From Chrysochromulina tobinii (Eukaryota > Haptophyta > Prymnesiales > Chrysochromulinaceae), in contig JWZX01001513.1 of the NCBI GenBank assembly GCA_001275005.1, positions 1 to 20,483 of the forward strand: DNA of 20,483 nucleotides, read 5' to 3'. The notes under the pieces were generated by a model. It was given only the letters and a program-made list of their open reading frames with translations. It did no database searches and had not been told where the DNA came from. Of the stretch, positions 1-9,200 are shown in pieces (the first letter of the stretch is position 1; each line of letters starts with the position of its first letter). The position numbers and the translations under genes are program-made.

Positions 1-2254
1 CCTCCTCCTCCTCCCCCTCCTCCTCCTCCTCCTCCTGCGCCTCCTCGTCCGCCTCCTCCTCCTCTTCCCCATTGCGCGCGCGGGCGGGGACGTGCGGTGT
101 GTGCGCGCGCGGCCCGAAATCCGGTTGGAAGCTGCCTAGGCAGGGGTGCAGGGAAGGCGTGTGCGGGTGCGCGGAGCTGATTCGCTCGGAAGAGCTGGCG
201 TTGGGCGCGGCGAGTTGGGAGCAGACGAGGGGCATGAGCAGGCACTCCTGCGCCTCCTCCTGCGCCTCCTCGTCCGCCTCCTCCTCCTCCTCCTCCTCCT
301 GCGCCTCCTCCTGCGCCTCCTCGTCCGCCTCCTCCTCCTCCTTCTCCTCCTGCACCTCCTCCTCCTCCGCCGCCTCCTCCTCCTCCTCCTCCTCCTTCTC
401 CTCCTGCGTCGCCCTCACCTCGTTGTCATCGTCATCATCCGCCGCCTGCGCAGCCTCCGCGGTCGTGCGTAGGTGAGCGGATAGTGCCGGATGTTCAGCG
501 GTAATCGCAGCAGCTGAGTCCTCCGCCGCTTTCTGAGCGGCCACAAGGTCTGCTTCGTGCTTAGCCATCTGCTCCAGCCACGCCCGCGTAGCTTCAGCCT
601 GGCGCTCGGCCCCAGCCTGTGCTTCTTGCTTCTCTGCCTCATCTCGCGCCAACCGCTCCGCCTCCGCCTCTGCAGCTGCCTGCGCCTCGAGTTGAGCGTG
701 GGCGAGCTGCAGCTGCCGCTGGTACGTCAGATCGGTGTCGCTGAGGAAGAGGCCGCCGCCTCCGCCTTTGGCAGGCGCTGCCGCTCTCGCCTCCTCATAC
801 CATTTGTCAGGCACGAGGGGTATCGCCGCGTTAAGCATCGCATTCCAAGCAGGAGTCTCAGTGAGAGAGAGAGCCGCACGCGGCGTGCTCGCACTCGAGC
901 TCCTCTGGCGCGCCACTAAGTCGACGAAGACGGGCGCGCGCTTGAGCTCGGAGTGGCATTGGATGACGGACGCAGCGAGCCACTCGATGGCTGGCTTCAC
1001 TTGCGAGTCGAATATCTTCGCACCGATGGCTAGCAGGTTTGTCACATGCGACCATACGGACGTGGAGCTCGTGCCGGCGTGGGCGGTGTAGAGGAAAAGC
1101 TGCGACAGAAGCTGTGGGAAGTCGGAGAGCGTGCGCACAGCCTGCGGGGGCGTAGGCGCAGGGCAGCCGACGTGCTCGTGTAGAGCCTCGCACCAGAGCG
1201 CGAGCAGCCCATCTGCGGCGGGCAGCAATTGCTCCGATCGGAGGATTGCAAAGGCCAGATCAACGCTCCGCTTCAGCAGCAGGTTCAGCGTCTCCCCGAT
1301 GCATCGCACGCTGGCGACCGACTGCGAGCAGAAGTACATGCGCAGCAAGAGCATAGAAGCGTCGAGAATGTCGACGGCGCAATCCATGTGCTCGCAAGGC
1401 AGGCGCATGCACAGATGGGCGAAGGTCTCGCGTCGAGTCTCGTCGCCCAATGCGAGCTCCCAGGCGGCTATGTGGCTCTTGCATAAGTTAGCCGCTACCT
1501 CTGCCTTCGAGCCGACTGCATCTACGGATCGACCCCGGGCCGGGAGCGCCGCCTTGAGCCAGCTGGCGACATGTTGAGGGCTGAGCTCCTCGTCGGCCAT
1601 CATGTCTATCGCGAGGTCAAGGAGCCTGCTGGGGAGCCAGAGCGGGCAATTGCCGCGCCCGGCGAGGTGGAGTGCAGGCTCGAGACCACGGCCCCTGGGA
1701 GCACTGAGGACGAGCTCGCCGAGCCGAGAGAGCTTCTTTGGCTCTTTCGGATCTGCGAGAAGAGCAAGAAGGTCCTTGAGCTGCTCATCGCTCCGGTTGA
1801 GATGAAAGTCGACCGCTTGTTTGTACTGCTCATCGCACCGCTCCGCATCTTTCTTCAGGGCCTCGAGTGCTGGATCATCCATCTTACAGCGGCGTTCTCG
1901 AGCGGCATGGCTGGCCACGCGGTTTCCCGCTTCATAAAGTGCACGCTGCGCTTCCACGATAGTCTCATCATCCGGCGAGGACATGATATTGAATAGGTAA
2001 ATGTAGACATACGCCGCAAACTCCGAAAGCGCTGCTAGCGCGGAGCCGGCCGCAGCACTGCGTATGGATGTGATGCGCTTGTCGAGCCCCTTGACGACTT
2101 CGGGGCGTGACCGAAGCTCATGCAGCTTCGGGTCGTCCGAGAAATGGAGCAGCTGGTGAAAGGCGCGCATGATCTGATGCGCCTCGATATCGCACGAGGC
2201 TACGGGCTGAGCCTCCAGGATGCGGATCAAACTTGTGCGATGTAAGACGGACAT
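1..2254 (-). CDS. Unrecognised large helical protein with acidic Glu-rich C-terminal part (partial, runs off left edge)
   Basis: The minus frame starting at ATG 2254-2252 (begins MSVLHRTSLIRILEAQ) stays open for 751 codons to position 2 with no stop, so the gene is truncated by the window edge. Frame was checked at 1882, 1339, 439, 235 and 73. Residues 1 to about 500 look like a mostly alpha-helical, armadillo-like fold with many Leu/Ala/Cys helices and no signal peptide or clear membrane segment. From about 520 to 600 there is an Ala/Glu/Gln coiled coil, then a low-complexity acidic tract coded by GAG/GCG/GAC/CAG repeats, a roughly 55-residue Ser/Pro/His-rich spacer (about 235-74), and a second acidic tract. 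A small upstream ORF of 22 codons (2325-2257) ends with TAA two bases before the ATG and could dampen translation. The gene is divergent from the DNMT5 gene and shares a 217-bp promoter. I do not recognise the family. The spacer could be an unspliced intron. Confidence 0.72.
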   Translation of the reverse strand, partial: MSVLHRTSLIRILEAQPVASCDIEAHQIMRAFHQLLHFSDDPKLHELRSRPEVVKGLDKRITSIRSAAAGSALAALSEFAAYVYIYLFNIMSSPDDETIVEAQRALYEAGNRVASHAARERRCKMDDPALEALKKDAERCDEQYKQAVDFHLNRSDEQLKDLLALLADPKEPKKLSRLGELVLSAPRGRGLEPALHLAGRGNCPLWLPSRLLDLAIDMMADEELSPQHVASWLKAALPARGRSVDAVGSKAEVAANLCKSHIAAWELALGDETRRETFAHLCMRLPCEHMDCAVDILDASMLLLRMYFCSQSVASVRCIGETLNLLLKRSVDLAFAILRSEQLLPAADGLLALWCEALHEHVGCPAPTPPQAVRTLSDFPQLLSQLFLYTAHAGTSSTSVWSHVTNLLAIGAKIFDSQVKPAIEWLAASVIQCHSELKRAPVFVDLVARQRSSSASTPRAALSLTETPAWNAMLNAAIPLVPDKWYEEARAAAPAKGGGGGLFLSDTDLTYQRQLQLAHAQLEAQAAAEAEAERLARDEAEKQEAQAGAERQAEATRAWLEQMAKHEADLVAAQKAAEDSAAAITAEHPALSAHLRTTAEAAQAADDDDDNEVRATQEEKEEEEEEEAAEEEEVQEEKEEEEADEEAQEEAQEEEEEEEADEEAQEEAQECLLMPLVCSQLAAPNASSSERISSAHPHTPSLHPCLGSFQPDFGPRAHTPHVPARARNGEEEEEADEEAQEEEEEEGEEEE
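247..400. repeat. (CTC/GAG)n trinucleotide tract with internal duplication
   Basis: Almost pure CTC triplets are broken by CGC, GTC and CTG. A block of roughly 50 bp (about 248-298) recurs at about 299-345. Positions 1-70 hold a second tract of the same composition. Read on the minus strand they code Glu with Ala, Asp and Gln, so they are coding microsatellites of the left gene. The strand is pure polypurine over long runs. Confidence 0.8.
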
Positions 2255-2471
2255 CCTTAGCGAGCGGCGGGCGCGGGGACGCTCGGGTTTGCGCACGTGC
2301 CTCCGAAAGTGCGTTCGCGGTACATGTCGGTGTTTCGCAAAAAGAACAAGTACATGTAACTACATGAAACCGATGGTGATTCGAAAGAATACGTAACCAG
2401 TCGTACATGTACATGTAACTACATGAAACCGATGGGTTTCGTTTAATTTTTTGTCGCGTTCGCGCGCCACA
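2255..2471. promoter_or_regulatory. Divergent promoter/5' leader region between the left gene and the DNMT5 gene
   Basis: These 217 bp separate two head-to-head start codons, ATG 2254 on minus and ATG 2472 on plus. The right half is clearly AT-richer than the coding flanks and carries a 27-bp exact direct repeat. A 22-codon upstream ORF for the minus gene lies at 2325-2257. No convincing TATA box was seen; the T-rich stretch TTTAATTTTTTG (about 2442-2453) lies just upstream of the plus start. The promoter assignment rests on gene geometry alone. Confidence 0.55.
2350..2435. repeat. Two exact 27-bp direct repeats in the divergent promoter
   Basis: Copies at 2350-2376 and 2409-2435 are identical over 27 nt and start 59 nt apart. 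Each contains the palindrome TACATGTA followed by ACTACATGAAACCGATGG. The spacing and position suggest paired regulatory sites or a promoter duplication. Function is inferred. Confidence 0.85.
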
Positions 2472-3164
2472 ATGCTCGAGCCGTCGACGCTGGCGCGGCG
2501 TTGCGAATTCCTGTGGGACACGCGGAACCCCAGCAAGTGGTACCGATGCATCATGGCGCCGCTCTCTGCGAATGATAAAATGATTCTCCTCAGGTACGTC
2601 AACGAGAATGCGATGGAAGAGCTCGAACTCTCCGAGGATGAGGAGGAACGCGGGAAATTGATTGCTCGCCTGCGTTGTCCGGGCACGCTGGACTGGCGGC
2701 CATCCGACGAGAAGAGGGCACAGGCCATCGCAGCTAGAGAACGATGGCCATTCGACGAGGCCGATGAGTGGCAGACGTCAGAACATGAATGGATCGGCAG
2801 GCGCGTCACCAGGGTGATAGATGGCATCGAGCTCGACGCGCGGGTGACAAAGTGGATTCCCGCCGACGGCACCGATCCTGCGCTGTGGCATGTGCTCCAC
2901 GACGATGGCGACGAGGAGGATCTCGACGAGGCCGAGATGCAGGCGGCGCTGGAAGCCTTTGAGCAGCGCACGAGCAAGCGCAAGGCGCCCTCGTCGTCTA
3001 AGGCGACCTCGTCGTCGAAGGCGGCGTCCCAGCCCAAGAAGCCCAAGGTGGCCCAAGTCGCTGTGACTTCAGCAGCTGAGTCACACCCCGATGACGGCGT
3101 GGTCGCCACTGGACGGCCACGTCGGAAGAGTGCGGATGTCGCCAAGAAACGGATGGGAACCATG

Positions 3165-3209
<45 letters not shown>

Positions 3210-6200
3210 AGCAACGATGGCGATGAGGAGGAGGAGGGCGCGGCACGCAGCCAGCGGAAGCGACGAGTGCCAGCGCGAGCGCCCCAGGGCAAGGGCAAGG
3301 CCAATGTCGGCAAGGCGCGTCCGGCCGACAGCGACGAGGAGGATGCGGACGACGCTGAGGAATACGTCGACTCGGACGACGACGATGGCAAGAGGAAGCG
3401 CAAAGGGCGGGGCGGCGGCGGCGGCGGCGGCAGAGGGCGTAGCGGCGGCGGAGGTGGTTCGCGGGCCCAGAGCGTGGTTGAGTTGGCCAAGGGGGAGCAG
3501 GACCTGAGTGACACAGCGGGCTTCAAGCAAGGCGAGAAGGCACTCACTAGGCACGTGATCGACGACTTTGTCGACACCCTCGGCCATGGTGCGCTTGATG
3601 AGGGCGTGGAGAGCCTCGTCACAGATCAGGCGAGTGCCGCTGATGGCCACTGATTGCCGCTGATTGCCACCACAGATGACCAAGGATGACCTCTGAGCCC
3701 CACTGATTGTCACTGAGTGCCACTCATTGCCACTCGTGTCCTCATGACGGATCAGTGGTCGCGGCTGATGCCGCTGCTCGAGGCCGCCGTGCGAGAGGGC
3801 GATGTGCCGCCCGACCTGAAGCTGCATACGCACTGCTCGGGCACCGACTGCATCGCGATCGCGCTCGCGGCGGGCGCGAGCCTGGCCCGTCGGAGCGGGC
3901 TGCCCCATTTCGCGCCCAAGCACCTGCTCTCGTGTGAGAATGAGCCGTTTAAGCAGGCGTACCTGGCGCGCAACTTCCCGGACGTGCTGCTCTCGCCAGA
4001 TGTCTCGCTGCTCGCGGAGACGCCGACGGGCGCGCGCTTCTCGACTGTGTTCCGAGGTGAGGCGATCGTTCCGCCGTGCGACCTCCTCGTGGGGGGCAGC
4101 TCGTGCAAGGACTTTTCGAACCTCAAGATGAAGTACCACGTCGGCGGCATCGAGGACGAGGGCACCTCCGGCACCACCTTCCGCGGCATCGTCGAGAACA
4201 TGTTCAAGGACGGTGCCAACGGACCGAAGCTCGTTCTCCTCGAGAACGTGGAGTCCGCTCCCTGGCACAAGATGGAAGAGTACATTAACGGGCGTGTGCT
4301 CCTCGCCACCATCAACGACAAGCTGCGCGGCTCAGGCAAGTGCTCCACGAGCGGCGACGCCGACGAGGAGGACGAGGACGCGAGGGGCGGCGCCAAAAAG
4401 GGCGCCAAGGCGGAGGAGCTCACATTCAAGCTCGACGGCTCGGGTGCCTTCTTGAGCGTCGACTCGTCGCCAGCGCACGTGGGCGTGCGCGAGGGTGTGC
4501 GGCTCCTCGGCGTGGCAGACGACATCGACGCCAAGGTGCGCCCGTTTGGCAAGCAGGTGCTCAAGGCGCTCGGGAAGCGGTGTACGCTCTCGCAGCTCGC
4601 CAAGGCGGCAGGCCTCGACATGAGCGGCAAGAAGCTCACGGGCAAGCGGCTGGCCGAGGTCAAGGCGAGCGGTCGTCACCAGGTGGACCAGTACTACGAG
4701 AATACGAGCGTGCTCGTCTTTGAGATGCCGTGCGAGTACCGCACGCAGCGCGTCAAGGTGGACACGAAAGAGTTTGGGCTGCCGCAGACGCGCAGCCGCT
4801 ACTACATGTTTGCGTGGCGCGTCGACGCCTTCCCGGGCGTGCCCCATCGCGACATTGGCGAGGGCTGGGTCCGACTCGTTGAGGGGCTCAAGGCACCTCT
4901 GCTCTATCCAGTCTCCGACTTCCTGCTGAGCGACGACCACGACATTGCGCGCCGCTACCGCGACATGCTGCAGGGGCGACCGGGAGAGCAGTTCGCCATG
5001 CACAAGGGCAAGGGCGACTTTTACTCGGACACTACACTCAAGCAGGTCAAGGGCGAGGAGAGGGGTGTCAAGTCGTACCAGCCTTCGTTCGATCTCGAGG
5101 TCAATCTCGGCTTCAAGCAAGGGGCAGGGATCCCCAAGTTTGCGCGCCCCTTTACCCATTGGGGCCCCAATGGCGTGCTGGCGCTGCGCTCGCCGTACGA
5201 GTGGACCGAGTACATTCGGTGCCTCGGCCGGCGCGCCGTCGACCTGATCGACGCGTGTTCCGTCAAAGTGGCCGAGGCGCATGTAGACGCGCTGCACCAG
5301 ATGGTCATCTGGGACATTTCGCAGAACATCCACCTGGTGGCGTCGCTCAACCGGCCGGGCACCTCGTGCTGCATCACGCCCGGCGGCAAGAATTACCTCT
5401 CGAGCCTCGGCCGCCCGATGTTTGGGTACGAGAAGCTGCTGCTGCAAGGCATCCCGCCCGACAAGCTGCTCCTCGGTCGAGAGACGGAGGTCCAGCTCTC
5501 CGACCTCGCGGGCAATGCCATGAGCATGCCTGTTGTGAGTGCCGCCGTGCTGGCCGCCCTGTGCGTCGGCGCCTTCTGCCGCAAGCTCCAGGCGCTCGAG
5601 ATCGAGCCGACAGCCGACGATGCGCTCGCGCGCGTGCTCGCTGCTGCGAGCGCGACGGCCGCGGCGGGCGGCAGCGGCGCCCACAGTGGCGCCCAAAACG
5701 GCGCCCCAAACGGCGCGGGCAAGGCCAAGAAGGCGAACAAGAGCAACCAGGCCGATGGTGCGGCGGCCTCGAACGCGAAGAGCTCGGCAGCGGCGGTGGC
5801 GGCCCAGAAGGCGCCCATGAAGCCGCTGCTTGCGCCGGCGCCGACAGCAAGTGACCGCAACCTGCTCGAGGTGCTGCGCGAGCTCTGTGCCGACACGGCG
5901 CTCCTCGATCGCGTGGTCGCCTCAAGCATCCTGTGCGCGTGCGAGACGAGCGGGCGCATCTCCGCCGATTCGATCCTCCAGTGCTCCGAGTGCATGTGCT
6001 CGGTCTGCTGTGGGTGCACCATCCGGTTTGAGGCCTCGTCCCATGCGCTGTGTCCCGCGTGCCCGGCGCAGCGCCCTCGGCTGCCGTTTGAATGCGAGCG
6101 CGAGCTTCGCGCGCGCCTACCCGCCGCGCTGCGCCTCTCGCTGGGCGATCTCGCGGGCGAGCTCGATGCTGACGTGGCCGCATGCCTCGCCGACGGGCTC

Positions 6201-9200
6201 GAGTTCCGATTGGCTCGCCTCGTGCGCGCGCGCGGCGCGTGGCAGCTCTGGTACTGCGCGTACTCGGAGGGCGCTGGCAGCTCGCTGGCGGACCTGCGGA
6301 TCAATCTCGGTTCGATCTCGACGAGACGCGGCGCGTGCGCGCTTCTCTACTCGCTCGACAAGGCGCGTCGGAAAGTGCGCGGCAAGGCGGAGCCCATCGC
6401 CCGCCTCGTGCTGTACGAGGGCGCCGTCGCGGGCGCTTGGGAGCGGCGGGCAGATGCAGCCGAGCTCCGGCTCCATCTCGCGGGCTCGGAGCCCACGATC
6501 TCGTGGCGAGCTGCGCTCGAGCTCACGAAGCTGCAGCACGAGCGCTGGCCCGGGCGCCTCGAGGTGCGCGCGAGCGGCGCCGTCCCGAGCGGCCCGAGCG
6601 GCGCGGGACGCCAGGACGGCGCTCGCCAGGACGGCGCCCGCCAGGACGGCGCCCGCCAGGGCGGCGTTCGCCAGGGCGGCGCTCGCCAGGACGGCGCCAG
6701 CCCTACTACGGCCGCGCGCCTCGTCGAAGGCACGTATGAGCGCCAGGGCTGCAAGGGCTCGTGTGCCCGGGACGCGCTCTATCGGCGCGTTGAGCCGGCG
6801 CCGACGGCGTCGCATCCGCTCACATGGCTCATCTACCTGCCCGAGCCGAACCATAATGGTCCGTGCCATCCGGCCATCTCCCTCTCGCCGAGCTACGGCG
6901 AGGGCGCCTCGCATGCGCTGCTCGATCTGCCGCCCGACTGGCTGCCGGACCATGCGCTCGGCACGGCGCTCGGCCCCGAGGGCGCCGAGGTGGGCGCCGC
7001 GGTGAAGCGGCGCAAGACGGGTGGGGGCAGCGGCGAGAGCGGCGGCGCTGAGAGTGGTGGCGGCGCGTGCGACGTTGATGCGTTCGTGCGCGTGTGGACG
7101 GCGACGACGCTCAGCTTCACAGTGCCCTCCGAGACCACGACTGTGAAGGATGGTCACGAGGCGACCGTCGTGTGCACAGTGGGTGGGTTGAGTCCGGCGA
7201 CCGCGAGCATGATGATCTCTCACGCGCTCCAGGACGAGCCCGGCAAGCTCGGCAGCGGCGGCGGCGGCGGCGGCGGCGGCGGCAGGGCGGCGGGAGTGGA
7301 GGGCGTCGTGTGGCTTCCTATCAGCCTCATGCGCGTCTCGAGCTCGGTCATCGAGCGGCGGCTGGCTGAGGCCATCGCACGCCCTCTGCTGGCCTGGAGT
7401 GCCCGGGGAGGCCTCGAGCGGCTCGTGAGCTGGCGCCCACTACGGCGCGCGGCGGGTGAGCCTGCGTGGGGCGCGTGCCCGAAGAGCACGCCGGCGCGCC
7501 CTGCCGAGAATTGGAGCGCCGAGGGCTTCCGAAGTTATGACGTGGCCGAGTCCAACCAATTCGAACGCGCCTTGCGCGAGCGCGCGCACTTTTGGGAGTC
7601 GCATGTGCATCGCGCCTCGGGCGAGGTGCGCCTCTCGGCGAACCCCACAGTGGCCGCACACCGCGCGGCCGAGCAGCTCATGCGCCACCGTGCGCAAGAC
7701 ACGCGCGGCGCGCTCACTGTGGAATGGCGCTGCCTCGAGCACGCCGAGCCGCCGCCGCGCTCCCTGCAGGGTGAGTTCACCATCCCGAGCTCGAAGGACT
7801 ATGAGCCCGAGAGCCAGAGCGACCTGCTAGGGGACGTGTGGGACGCGACGAAGCCGCTCTTTGACCGACAGGCGCGCCCTCACCCGCACCCAAACCCTAG
7901 CCTGCACCCTAGCCCGATCCCTACCTAACCCGAACCCTAGCCTGCACCTCTAGCCCTTTCCCTAGCCTGCACCCTAGCCCGATCCCTAACCCGAACCCTA
8001 ATCCTGAGCCCCGCTCTTTGGCCGACAGGCGCGCGCGCTCGCACGGATGCGTACCATCGAGGCGGGGGGCGTCTGCATGGACGAGGTGGAGTTCCATGAC
8101 GAAACTCTCCCGCACGTGGGCTTTACACTCGAGGCACGGGCCACGTACCGGTGCCCGCTCGGCGGCGGCGTCCTCGCTGACGTCATGGGCGGCGGCAAGA
8201 CGGTAACGGCGCTCGCGCTCATTGCGGCAGGTCGCCAGCGCGCGGCCGAAGGTCTACCCAAGGGCTCGCCACATCAGCTCAAGGCGACGCTGGTGGTGGC
8301 GCCGCCCATCCTGCTCCAGCAGTGGGATGACGAGCGCAAGAAGTTCACCGGCGACAAGCTGAGGAGCATCGTGATCCGATCTCCCTCGGCGCTCAAGCAG
8401 GTGACGAACCCCACTGATGGCGTCTGATTGCGCCTGATTGGTATCGTGATCCGATCTCCCTCGGCGCTCAAGCAGGTGACGAACCCCACTGATGGCGTCT
8501 GATTGCGCCTGATTGGTATCGTGATCCGATCTCCCTCGGCGCTCAAGCAGGTGAGCCTCGAGCAGATGCGCAAGGCCGACTTGATCCTTGTGGTGAGTGA
8601 TCTGCTGGGCGTGGACAAGAAGGAGGCACTCGACCCGAAGGACAAGGAGCTTTATCTCTCGCACCTCGCCTCGGTCGTGGGCCTCGACGCCGAGCTGCCC
8701 GATATGGTCCGGTACAACGTGCGCCAGGCGGGTGGCGAGCCCGACGTCTTCGAGGGCATCTGGCTGCCCGGCTTTGGCGCCAACCCGTACGCGGGCACCA
8801 ATGGGCGCCAGTGCGACCGGCACGCGGCAGCCCTCTTCACGAAGCGGTACCAGGATGCGGTGGACGCGCTGCGTCAGAAGCGATTCCCCGACTCGGCCAA
8901 GGGCGTGCCCCTCGAGTACTTTGTGTACGAGCGCGTCATCGTCGACGAGTGCCACGTGCCCATCTGCCTCGCCTCCTCGGCCAAGGACCACGTCAACGGC
9001 ATCTCGACCGGCGGCGAGTCCAAGTTCGAAAAGGCGGCGCTCTCCTCCAACCGCTCCTCGTGCGCCGTGCGCGAGCTCCTCGGCGTCTCGACGCCCGATG
9101 TGAGCAAGCGGCCGCTGCGCTGGCGGCGGGCAGTTTGGGGGCTGACCGGTACGCCGCTCCTGACGAGCGCCACGCGCATCACCGAGCTCGCCTCCATGTG

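Noticed and set aside
72-476. Plus-strand Ser/Cys-rich and Leu/Arg-rich ORFs (134 and 108 aa)
   Set aside because: They are frame shadows of the (GAG)n-coding minus-strand gene; their composition comes from the triplet repeat and they have no domain.
3081-4268. 395-aa and 420-aa minus ORFs opposite the DNMT5 gene
   Set aside because: Poly-Val/Ser runs come from the (GAC)n tract on the other strand. The plus strand has recognisable domains across the same bases.
4332-5696. 454-aa minus ORF opposite the methyltransferase domain
   Set aside because: Rich in Arg/Ala/Leu as expected of an antisense frame in GC-rich coding DNA, and it crosses conserved methyltransferase motifs on plus.
7765-7785. 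Consensus-like donor GTGAGT near 7771 as the start of intron 2
   Set aside because: It is phase 1, while the acceptor at 8028 needs phase 0. The repeat-bounded GC donor at 7872 fits frame and keeps the upstream coding sequence.
7878-8010. Telomere or chromosome end
   Set aside because: The repeats are degenerate, short and flanked on both sides by coding exons of one gene, so they are interstitial.
8368-8554. CRISPR-like repeat array
   Set aside because: Units are contiguous 75-bp tandem copies with no unique spacers, inside a eukaryotic gene.
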